A stretch of DNA of 64,000 nt from assembly GCA_030248215.1 (NCBI GenBank), contig JASANG010000406.1, positions 1-64,000 of the forward strand. Direction: 5' to 3'. Source of the DNA: Enoplolaimus lenunculus (Eukaryota; Nematoda; Enoplea; Enoplida; Thoracostomopsidae). Both the position numbers and the translations under genes were made by a program. Positions 11,101 through 20,328 of the stretch are shown here, piece after piece. Numbering within the stretch: the first letter of the stretch is position 1; each line of letters starts with the position of its first letter. Under the pieces are notes generated by a model. The model was given only the letters and a program-made list of their open reading frames with translations, did not search any database and was not told the origin of the DNA.

Positions 11101-14100
11101 AAATTTCACACGGGAATCGAACAGACAAAATGCAAAAAATGCGTCAAATTTTAAGGCTCAGCATTAATTGATACGGGCCCTAATGTTAGGGTGAAATTGA
11201 AATGATTTGTTGATAATTTTTGAAATAGAAATTATTTCCTGATAATTTTTGAAATTGAAATGATTTCTTGATAATTTTTGAAATTGAAATGATATCTTGA
11301 TAATTTTTGCAGATAACACACTAAAAAATTCGTTTAGAATAGCGTCTGCTGCGTATGAACGCAACACTTGTCTTCGTTTTCGGCCGAAAACTACTGAAGC
11401 TAACTATGTTCAGTTGACTCAATCGCGAGGGTAAGTAGGTGTAGTGGTTATTGGGAACTGTTTTCAGGTTTTTTCGACCATAAACAACCTGGTTAATAGA
11501 ACTGGTCGATGAGGTTCGAATTTGGTTTTGCATCCTTTTACCGATTATTAACAAAGAACCATTTGCTAAGGGTAAAATCGGTGCACTTCAAAAGGTGGCA
11601 TTTCAACCTACTTATCCTTTATCTTCATACAAAAAGTAGGTTTCAAACGCAAATGTCAATATAGAAACCAAAATGACAACTTCTGAAATTCAATAATAAT
11701 TTTCCGGGAGTTCATTCCAAACTTGGCCCATGTTAATACGTTTAGGGCCGTCCCAGTTTGTCGTGGGTCTGTAAAAGAGTAGGCTTACATTTTAGACCAC
11801 TTTTTTTGCTTAGGCTTAGGCTTAGGCTTAGAAATACGCTTTAGCAACACTTATGTTTAGGCTAACGAATACGCTCAATCAACTGTTACGGCCCTACCAG
11901 TAAAATTGGTCCCAAACGTTACAGAGAAAATTATTATTTTTGTGATAGCACACGCCTATTTTTCAAGGGTATCTTTATTTTTTAAAACACACAATAATAT
12001 TTGTTTTATAGGTTGATCGATGTGAAATTTCATAAACTCGGTCCATAGTAATTTAATATACTGTGATACTCATCGGCTTTCACAAAGACATTCCGCTTCT
12101 AAAAATTGTCTTCAAGTTGTCCGAACTAAAAATGAAACTTGTATACGACGTGCAAAGCCAAACTGGCTTATATCGGAATCGAAATTCGTATTGAATCGGT
12201 ATTCGGCTCTCATGTAAAGATCAGGGTCGAAACGTTTTTCTGCAGAACTGAAATAGAGTACCTTAAGCTTTAGACTATTTAATGCTTAGGCTTAAGTTTA
12301 AGCTTATTTCTACACTTAGGCGTAACCTGAGGCTGAAATATGTTTATACTACGGTAACGGCCCAGTTTTATACATTGGACTGGACCAGAATTCTAATCGG
12401 CGTCGTAATTTCAGTTGCAACCTTATAACAGGTATGAGTAAGTAATCTCATTGTGTACGCAAATTATTGTGGAATATGCAAGACTTTATTCGATTCGGTA
12501 ATATTTCCAAAACCGTGTCTATGGTAAACAATTTAACAACTCACTTCTACACTTTCCTACGAGCTCGTAGCCAGATGGGGCCAGAAGGGCACAGCCCTCC
12601 CCCTGGAAAATTTTCGGCTCTTCAATTGAACATTTCAACCTTGTTTGTAAGTCATCGGAAACTGTTGTATGCTCCTCGGATTAAATAATGTTACCACCCT
12701 CAAGCAAGGCGAGCTTATTTACGGTCCTGGTTTCATTAACATTTGGAACACTAGAAGTGTTAAGCATCTCCATAAGCTTACTCACATCAGGGTGTATCCA
12801 AAACGTTAATTCAGGATGGTATAACCTTTGCGTTTGTGCAAGCCGATCAAAAAAAATCGACCTCTGAAATCAAACAAGTTGTTCTAAAATCTGCAAAAGT
12901 GCATTTTTAGTGTTTCACTAAAAACTTCGGAAGGGATTTATCCCCCTAAAGCATATTTTTAAGCCTAAGCCTAAGCCTAAGCGTAAGAATGAGCATATTC
13001 CTAAGCCTAAGCCTAAGCCAAAGCCTAAACCAAGCGAAAAATTAGTGTCAAGCTTAAGCTGATTCTATTTTAGTTCCACAGAAAAGCGTTCCGCCCCTAA
13101 TCTTTACATGGGCCGTCGCTGTTGTATACGCCTGTGACCACAACTGACGCAACCACCCCCAAATCCTCCAGTTCAGAGGCGACCGTAGGCAGGCTCTATG
13201 TTGGCAAACTACACAATTTTTTCGCAGAGCACGAAGTTATAGAGCTGTGAAACGTTTTATTGACGGGCCTCAGACCTGTTTAGGGGGGGGGGGGGGCTGG
13301 CTATTATAAAGTCGGTCCTACCGGTGGCTTTAGACCTCGCATTGGTTTTGGTTTAAAAAATTAGCCATAATTTCTATGGTGTCCCCTCGGCGAGTACTAT
13401 AATTTTATAGATGCTGGGCTGATTTTGGGATGAAAGGCGGCGCGCAGCGGCTCAATCTTGGCCCTGGTTGCACTCGATTTGGCGTTGCAATTCACGAAAT
13501 GATGCATATGATCGGATTTTTACACGAACAAAGTCGACCTGACCGTGATTCGTATGTTATTGTGCATTATGAAAATATGCAACCAGGTGCTTGTGAGAAA
13601 TTATTTTTTGTTTGTTTCGGGGGGGGTGGGGGGTTTGCGGACAAATTCGTTTTTTAAAAATAAATTCACACGCGTTTTACAAGTACACACAAATTAAAGT
13701 GTCTTGAAATTTCTAGACTCCTACATTCTTAACTTTTGAAGACATTAATGTCTGGTATTTCAGACATTAATAGCCTTAAACAGCTCCAGTGTCCGGGATA
13801 CTGAAGTTTTTTGGCGTCAGTGGTCATGCATGGCCCTACTTCCTCAAACGTTACCTGGTGTACGCATGATATTGTAGGAAACTATTGCCCATGTAAAGAT
13901 CAGGGGCGGAACGTTTTCTGTGGGACTGGAAAAGAGTAAGCTTAAGCTTTAGGCTATTTTTTGTCTGGCTTAGGCTTACTCTTAAAAATATGCTCAGTCT
14001 TACCGTTAGGCTTAGGCTTAGGCTGAGGCTTAGGCTTATGAATATGCTTATCATACAGTTCCGCCCCAGTTTTTTAGATTTCCAAAATCAACCTCGTGTT

Positions 14101-17100
14101 AATGAATATACCATACATTTTCAGGTGTCCAATCACAGTTTGCCAAAGGTGATCCTAATCAAGTGTTTAACATATTGAACTATGATTATGGAAGGTATGT
14201 ATTTATGAAACTTTTACTTATTTACTAAAGAAATTAGGTAACTCATAAACCGATACTCTACTGAACCCTACCATTCGTACAAAAAATGCTTTCGGGTAAA
14301 CGACGGCGTGGCCTCTGGTACCACGGAATTTTATGGCTTGCACCAACTCTTCACACCAAGAGCGTTCACCGTTTTGCCTAAACCTTTTACCGCTACTGTA
14401 TTCGAAACAATTTAAACCTTTAGATCGGACGCATAAAGCTGTATACCAAAAACCCTGAATTGTTCTGTTGCGGCCAAGTAATATTCTATTAAGCCCTATT
14501 CGCATGTGCAAGTTTTTGCAGCGAAAACTCGCATCAATTTTCGTAACGTTTTGCCTGTGGCGCTGTTCAAACGAAAACTTGGTTAGCCAAATTCCCTTAA
14601 CCTAATCAGGCCAAAAGCAAAGATAATAATATTGTGCAAAGGTTCACAGTTAATACACAAGTGGTTGGCCGGGACGGGGTTCCGGTTTGGTGATTTAGGA
14701 CCCGCAGTTCATGAGTAACGAAACGTTTTGAGAGGGTTTTGCAGAGGGATTTAATATTGAAACGATGTATTATAGCTTCTCGCTCGCTTCGCTTGCGAAT
14801 TCTTGAAAGTTCACCTAAAATCCTGGCTGCGAGCTTTCCCAAACTCTGTTTTAACTCCAAGACAAAAACCCGTTCACAAGGACTCCCAAGCTTTTCGTTC
14901 GTGATATCTTCTTCAAGTCGCTTCAACGTGCCGAACGGTTCGGTGTGACCCAGCTACCCAGCGGGCCAAAATTTACGAAACATGAGAGAACTCTGAAATT
15001 GGTCTGACTAAGGAATAGTGGCCAACCTCATATAAGCCCACAAATATCAGATGATTCATTACAGGCTTCTAAGTTGACTTTTAGGTGGAAACCCAAGGCA
15101 CGAACCTGTCAGTATGCAGCCCCTCAATCCAAATTTCTCTCTACGCCACTGTTTCAACCTGGTTTCCGATTGGCCAATCAAAATGCAGATGCAATAAATT
15201 CAAGCGACTTGCAGCAGCGTTCTACATGTGTGAATTAAATTTAATAGAGTGAATTCAAACCGAGTATTACTAAGACACTAATACACTGTGCACAATAAAA
15301 GTAATTTTTCCATTTTTTCAACTGAAAAAAAATAGAAAAAATGAAAAAATAGTATTTTCCGGTGCCCTGTGTTTCCAACTATAAAACTGTAACAAACACT
15401 ATTTTTAGCGTACTACATTATGGTCCTGATTATTTTTCTAAAAACGGACAACCAACGCTTGAACCACGTCAACCAGGGTAAGTGGTTGTGGCCGTTGGAA
15501 AGATCATGGGCGGAACGTTTTTGTGCGGGTCTGCAATAGAGTAAGCTTAAAGTGTCAGACGGTTTTTCGCTTAGGCTTCGGCTTAACCACCTACTCAAGT
15601 AGTTCCAACGATTGAACCACTTCAAACAGGGTAAATAGTTGTGGCCGTTGTAAAGATCAGTATCGGAGCGTATTTTGCGTCTCTACAATAGTGTAAGCTT
15701 AAAGCTTCAGACTATTTTTTGTTTAGGCTTAGGCTTAGGTATAAGCTCATTCTTACACTTAGGCTTAGGCTTAGGAGCATGCTATACTACTGTCGCGGCC
15801 GTGTTCAATAGCGCAGGTGTTAGCTGAAGGCAGAGTGATATTTGGTCGAGTGCGACGCTTCTAATAATTTATGTTTTAATATTTGAGGTATCCTGCGGGT
15901 CTCTATATCCCAATACCCCCTGTCTGATCAAGGAAGGGGGCAGTATTGTGGAATTAATTTTTCACAGTACCTTTGATCAGTTCACTATTGCAATGTGTGC
16001 CTCTCGTTAGACGTACACCATGAGACTGCTAACTTAAAGCCCCATTCACACTTGCAAGTTTTTGCAGCGAGAACTCTCAGCTGGACCTTGCACGAAATAC
16101 TTGCACGGACATCGTACTAGGGAAAGCCGCTAAAACGTTTCACAGCTCTATAACTTCGTGGTCCACGAAAAAAAGATTTAGTTTGCCATAGATAGGGTCC
16201 GAAGATCGGGGTCCTAATTGGGGTTTGGGGGGCATTTTTTTAGGTACTACGTTCGGGTAGTCAGAAATTTGATACGGACCTCGACAATTTTGCCATAAAG
16301 CTGTTTTTTACATGAAATAGAACATATTCGCTGAAAGGTATATGATGAACTCAAAGATCTTCTATGCTAAATTCTTAAGTAAAAAGACGCTACTCTCTAA
16401 AAGCTTAAACTAACCTGATTTAAGCTTAAGCTATTCCACCAGTATTAAACTAACTTTCTATATTAATTCTGGTAACAGGTAGTTTTACGATTAAACTCAC
16501 TTAAAATCTTACATATATATTTTAGTTTAAGCTAAACTTAATGAACTCTTAGATACACAGCTGCAGTTGTTACTTAAATTAAAATTAAGGTTACTTAAGC
16601 CTAAGCCTAAGCCTAAGCAACTCGTGTGAAACTTAAAAACACGTTAGTTTAAGTAAAACTTAAAATTCTAGTTTAGTTAGTCAGTTCAGCCATTTAAGTT
16701 TTACTTAAACAGATATTCAAGTTTAGTTAAGCTATAATTTAAGTTTAAGTTTTTAGAGAGTACTAATGAAAAATTTTGTTTCTGGTTCAAATCTAACAGT
16801 GCTTAGTCTCTGGCTTCTAGCGTTTCAATTGGTCAGCGTCAAGGATTTTCAAGCGGTGATATTGCGAAAATTAACTTTCTCTATCGTTGTTCAAACAGCG
16901 GGGGTGGAACTAGAACCACACGCCGACCACCGCCAACTGCGCCACCAACGCCTGTTTGGACTTGGAGGCCAGTTCCAACGACAACAAGAAGTAACATTTA
17001 CTCTTGCAGTTTAAAACCTAAGTCAGTTAAGCCCTATTGACACGTGCAAGTTTTTGTAGCGAGAACTTGCATCTGCAAATTGCACGCAGAACTTGCATTT

Positions 17101-18378
17101 TTTCATCAGCCAATGAGAAAGCGGCTGCTTTAAATTTTGTGAACTTGCGTGGTTATTCACACATGTGAACTAAAAATTCCTAGCAATAATTTTTAATGAA
17201 TTATTTGCAGCAGCAAGTTTTTCGAATGGTATTTTGGACAAACCTTGCAAGTGCAAGTTGTAACTGCAAGTCCTCGCAGCAAAAACTTGCACGAGTGAAT
17301 AGTGTTTAATACTTCAAATGGATACAACTGTTCCAAATTCCAAATTATCTGAAAGGGAAAGCCGCATGCTACGTAATGGTGAAAAACTCGCGAGCGGTGC
17401 AAACAAGAAGACAAACGCAGTTTTAGTGTTAAATCTTAATACAAAATTTCGCTTATGATCGCTGTTGAGGCGCCTAGGTTCGACGAGCAGTTTGCATCCC
17501 CCTGTCGGCTACAGCGCCGATGCGGCATTTGCATACATAGCAAAATGTGTGATATTCAAGAAATATTGTTTGAAATTTAAGACAATTTTACTTGTTAAAA
17601 CGGTCGGCAGACATATATGTCTTGAGTTCTATGTCTGCAAAATATATATGACTCGTTTTTCTGATAATTCCGACATGAGTCTTAGACAAAGATTAGCAGG
17701 AAATCCGGTTTCAAAATTGTGAGCAAATACTAAACGAAATTTCATAATTTTACAACCTAAGATACGGCCAGGGTAGGTTGGATGAAGCGTGAGCTCAACC
17801 CGAAATATCCATGAAATTTGATTGCTGGCCCATGTATAGAACAGGGCCGGAACGTTTTCCTGTCGGACTGTAATAGAGTAAGCTTAAACTTTAGACGACT
17901 TTTTTGCCGAGGTTTAGGCTTAGGCTTAAATATAGGCTCTACCATTAGGCTTAGGCTTATGAATATGCTTATACTACTGTTCCGGCTCTGTTCTATCATT
18001 GGCCTGTTTGCTCATACACGCTTTTACGGATATAAGCTGCACGTTTATCTGCATTATAATCAGAAAATTATTTCTTGATATAATACTCCGATTCTTGAAA
18101 CGAAGAAATTGCGTACTTTACGAACATTTGCAGTAGTTTGCCTGATTAAAAATCTGTTGCTAGGCTGATGACGGGTGCTACACACATTTGAGAATACAGC
18201 TTGTAAAGCCGACGAAAAGTTTTTCATTGAAATTAAGATTTAATTTAGATTTGTTTCAGGACGTGGATGCTTCAATCGTGTCGATACGATGACTTGCGTT
18301 ATAAGACGGCAAAGCGAGCCAGACTTTTGTCGGCTTAACTGGCAACTTTGTGAACGTGCTTGTGGCTACTGCGTTTAA
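8133..18378 (+). CDS. Secreted astacin-family zinc metalloprotease with ShKT domain
   Basis: Complete gene, 334 aa. Exons: 8133-8202, 8750-8824, 9589-9626, 10605-10704, 11313-11430, 13411-13586, 14125-14194, 15409-15477, 16821-16990, 18260-18378; all are GT-AG and phases close. A signal peptide (about residues 1-20) precedes a short propeptide with FEGD (51-54), the astacin aspartate switch. The catalytic domain starts near SRLWP and carries HEMMHMIGFLHEQSRPDRD, with zinc His at 162, 166 and 172. The Met-turn reads SVLHYG, with Leu where the family has Met. The domain closes at VSIGQRQGF...INFLYRC. A Thr/Pro-rich linker leads to a six-Cys ShKT module (about 299-334) ending CERACGYCV. Secreted, endopeptidase; the ShKT part probably aids binding or stability. 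Introns are packed with MITEs. Confidence 0.92.
8234..8305 (+). mobile_element. Fragment of TTAGGC-carrying MITE family A
   Basis: Starts CATGTAAAGATCAGGGGCGG, the family A terminus, and breaks off after the AAGCTTTAGAC box without its hexamer array or right end. Lies in astacin intron 1. Confidence 0.55.
8887..9108. mobile_element. Palindromic MITE family C (CACTGCAAAAAATGG termini)
   Basis: Near-palindromic element starting CACTGCAAAAAATGGTGAGT and ending in its reverse complement. Inside are repeated GAGTCAAATTGACTC-type palindromes. No coding capacity. Related copies: 24150-24361, 24488-24693, 26635-26842, 34488-34651, 53203-53328, plus fragments at 19505-19565 and 34778-34852. Lies in astacin intron 2. 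Confidence 0.75.
9241..9426 (+). mobile_element. TTAGGC-carrying MITE family A
   Basis: Ends are CAATGTATAGAACAGGGACG and, inverted, CCATGTATAGAACAGGACCC. The interior has GCCTAA hexamers, then the family box AGTCTAAAGCTTAA. Lies in astacin intron 2. Confidence 0.7.
9672..10474 (+). mobile_element. Three family A MITEs in a row
   Basis: Three units sit nearly end to end: 9672-9977, 9978-10120 (left end missing) and 10233-10474. Each has GCCTAA hexamer arrays, the AAGCTTAAGCT box and a right end reading CGTTCCGCCCCTGATCT or close to it. Together they fill most of astacin intron 3. Tandem or nested insertion, or local duplication, could explain the arrangement. Confidence 0.65.
11192..11311 (+). 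repeat. 29-bp tandem repeat beside a 3' splice site
   Basis: About four copies of a 29-base unit built on GATTTCTTGATAATTTTTG. The last copy runs directly into the acceptor of astacin exon 5, which starts at 11313. Every unit therefore carries the same pre-acceptor sequence. Confidence 0.75.
11723..11913 (+). mobile_element. TTAGGC-carrying MITE family B
   Basis: Left end CATGTTAATACGTTTAGGGC and right end ACTGTTACGGCCCTACCAG, a terminus distinct from family A. The interior has three clean TTAGGC hexamers. Related copies: 24984-25237, 35061-35209, 55742-55903, and a fragment at 19430-19505. Lies in astacin intron 5. Confidence 0.6.
12205..12380 (+). mobile_element. TTAGGC-carrying MITE family A
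   Basis: Starts CATGTAAAGATCAGGGTCGA and ends AACGGCCCAGTTTTATACAT. Its hexamers are diverged. Lies in astacin intron 5. Confidence 0.6.
12948..13114 (+). mobile_element. Family A MITE lacking its left end
   Basis: Begins in the hexamer array (GCCTAA repeats) and ends CGTTCCGCCCCTAATCTTTA, the family right end. A 14-base G run at 13283-13296 follows in the same astacin intron. Confidence 0.55.
13783..13878. mobile_element. Fragment of palindromic family G
   Basis: Holds GTCCGGGATACTGAAG and ends CTGGTGTACGCATGATATTG, matching the better copy at 30391-30680. Lies in astacin intron 6. Confidence 0.5.
13885..14069 (+). mobile_element. TTAGGC-carrying MITE family A
   Basis: Left end CCATGTAAAGATCAGGGGCG and right end ACAGTTCCGCCCCAG, with TTAGGC hexamers inside. 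It lies in astacin intron 6, about 55 bases before exon 7. Confidence 0.65.
15490..15818 (+). mobile_element. Two partial family A MITEs
   Basis: Pieces at 15490-15600 and 15645-15818 share GTAAAGATCA-type left ends and TTAGGC hexamers. Both are preceded by a CAACCAGGGTAAGTGG-like sequence resembling the exon 8 edge at 15468-15484, suggesting a small local duplication. They lie in astacin intron 8. Confidence 0.5.
16391..16762. mobile_element. MITE with TACTCTCTAAAA termini and a TTAGGC array
   Basis: The left end TACTCTCTAAAAGCTTAAAC matches the inverted right end at 19 of 20 bases. The interior is rich in ACTTAAG steps and has a short GCCTAA array at about 16598-16618. It ends 58 bases before astacin exon 9. 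Confidence 0.65.
17027..17309. mobile_element. piggyBac-like MITE with TTAA flanks (family F)
   Basis: TTAA borders both sides. The left end GCCCTATTGACACGTGCAAG is matched, inverted, by CACTATTCACTCGTGCAAG at the right. The interior repeats CTTGCA/TGCAAG. A second full copy lies at 33091-33402; fragments are at 14489-14535 and 16035-16115. TTAA target duplication is characteristic of piggyBac; family assignment is inference. In astacin intron 9. Confidence 0.7.
17825..18004 (+). mobile_element. TTAGGC-carrying MITE family A
   Basis: Left end CCATGTATAGAACAGGGCCG and right end GTTCCGGCTCTGTTCTATCA, with TTAGGC hexamers between. Lies in astacin intron 9. Confidence 0.7.
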
Positions 18379-18456
18379 ATATTGTTATTTCTGGTCACAG
18401 TTGGATATTTTGTAGTTGTCTATTCTTGAACGATGTCAGCGTTGATCACTAATTGG

Positions 18457-18590
18457 GATCAATGTATAGAACAGGGCCGTATAACAGTAGTATAAGCATG
18501 TTCCTAAGCCTAAGCGTAAAAATAAGCTTATACCTACGCCCAAATGCTTAAGCGTAAAAATGAGCTTATGTTTTATACCTAAGCTTAGCA
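18457..18590 (+). mobile_element. Partial family A MITE
   Basis: Starts CAATGTATAGAACAGGGCCG and has GCCTAA hexamers but no right end. It lies just beyond the astacin stop codon. Confidence 0.5.
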
Positions 18591-18699
18591 ACCTCAAATA
18601 CTCCCGCAGCGTCGACGAGTACGGAAGCAATGATAGCAGCAATTGGAGTTGAGTGATGTTGGTGTTGTAGGACAAATCAGACCCCCGGCCCAATTTGAC

Positions 18700-19240
18700 T
18701 AGGAAAAAGAGACCCCAAAATTTGTGTTTCAGGAAAAGTTTGACCCCTGTCTAATTCTGACTAACAAAATTCGGATGGGGCTCCAATGTTTCCTAGGAAA
18801 AATCGGACGACGGTCTGATTTTTCCTAGAAAAAATTCGGATGGAGGTCTGTTTTTTCTAGGAAATATCGGACGGCGGTCCGATTATTTCTAGGATAAACC
18901 GGATGGAGGCCCGATTATTTCTAGGATAAACCGGATGGAGGTCCGATTATTTCTAGGATAAACCGGATGGAGATCCGATTATTTCTAGGATAAACCGGAT
19001 GGAGGTCCGATTATTTCTAGGATAAACCGGATGGAGGTCCGATTATTTCTAGGATAAACCGGATGGAGGTCCGATTTTTTCTAGGAAAAATTCGGATGAG
19101 AATTTCGAATGGCGGTCCGATGTTTTGTAGTAAAGATTCGGATGGCGGTCTGATTTTTCCTATTAAAAGTTCAGATAGGGTCCGATTTTTCCTAGAAAAC
19201 ATTCGGATGAGAAATTCAGATGGGCGTCTGACTTTTTACA
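18700..19240 (+). repeat. Minisatellite, 32-bp unit
   Basis: Six nearly identical 32-base units based on AACCGGATGGAGGTCCGATT lie at about 18890-19080. Degenerate units of similar spacing continue on both sides to about 18700 and 19240. It sits between the convergent astacin and K2P 3' ends; short open frames across it on both strands are by-products of the period. Confidence 0.85.
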
Positions 19241-20262
19241 ACAGTAAGTAGCTGTTGTTTTTCTTCATCGGTTGGCGAATGAAAATAGTATTAACGATTT
19301 TAGAATTTTTGGTTTTGTGTATTAGTTTTTACATTATTTTATATATTTAAATAGTACAATTTAATTTAATGGTAGAGGCAAATGTTTAATATTTGTGACC
19401 TGTCGCACTTATTCCGTAATAGTACCAGCATTACGTAACAGTATATTAAGCGTATTCCTTAGCCTATGCCTAAGCCTAAGCAAAAAAGTTACTCTAAAGC
19501 TTCACTCTGGCAGAGTTTAATTTGACTCAGCTTGTGCAGTTCCGAAAAGCCTATATTTTTACAGTGTGCGTTGCAGTACCCTGGAGTACACATACCTCTT
19601 CAATTTTAAATATTTTTTGGTTGTTTTGCTATTTTTTGTTATTTTTCTATTTGGAATAAAATTGGCGGAAAAATCTTTATTAGGAAGCCTTGACTTAGAA
19701 AAGTTTTAAAACACCTTTCCAACACGGCAGGATAGTGACGCCCCCGCTGCTGTTTTATGGTTCATATACTGCAGTAGGGCCCTCCTTGTTTAAAATCAAG
19801 TTGATAACAACAAGCAGTAACTGTGAGAAGTTCGTGATTTCTGCTAAGCCGTAGTGGCAGCGCCACCTACAGTAACCAGATATTCGTTTCCGTTATTTTT
19901 ACTATTCGTTTACAACCTATAATAGCAGTTAATTTAATTAACATTCATATTTGCCGAAAACACAATCACTGTTGTGCATATTTATAGTACAGTAAAACCG
20001 CTAAAATATCGGTCAGAAAATGTTTAAAAAGACTCCATTCCCCCTCAATTCTTTTGAATCAAATTTTTCAAAAACTCAAATTGTGCGTGGAATGACGAGA
20101 GAAATATAAAAAAGTTCAAATATGCAAAAATTTATAAAATCCAACCTTGTGTTTGCAAACGCTGTCTGGGGGGACAACCAAACGGCCAAAAAAATTGGGC
20201 ATGCGCCCCCCCACCTTAGGTCTTGCATATGACCGCCCTCGATTTTAATATACTTTAATATA
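19241..20262. other. Gap between astacin and K2P 3' ends
   Basis: AT-rich sequence with a family B fragment (19430-19505) and a family C fragment (19505-19565). No coding-like frame was found. Confidence 0.4.
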
Positions 20263-20268
20263 TTTATT
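20263..20268 (-). promoter_or_regulatory. AATAAA poly(A) signal of the K2P gene
   Basis: The reverse complement is AATAAA, about 60 bases past the K2P stop codon at 20329-20331. Position and sequence fit a 3' end signal. Confidence 0.5.
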
Positions 20269-20328
20269 GTAAATATTGCTCCGAAAAAAGTCATTTTAGC
20301 GATCTTTAAGTTTGCATGAATTACGTTT

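Noticed and set aside
18436-19251. Open frames on both strands over the minisatellite
   Set aside because: They arise from the repeat period and have no start, splice or family support.
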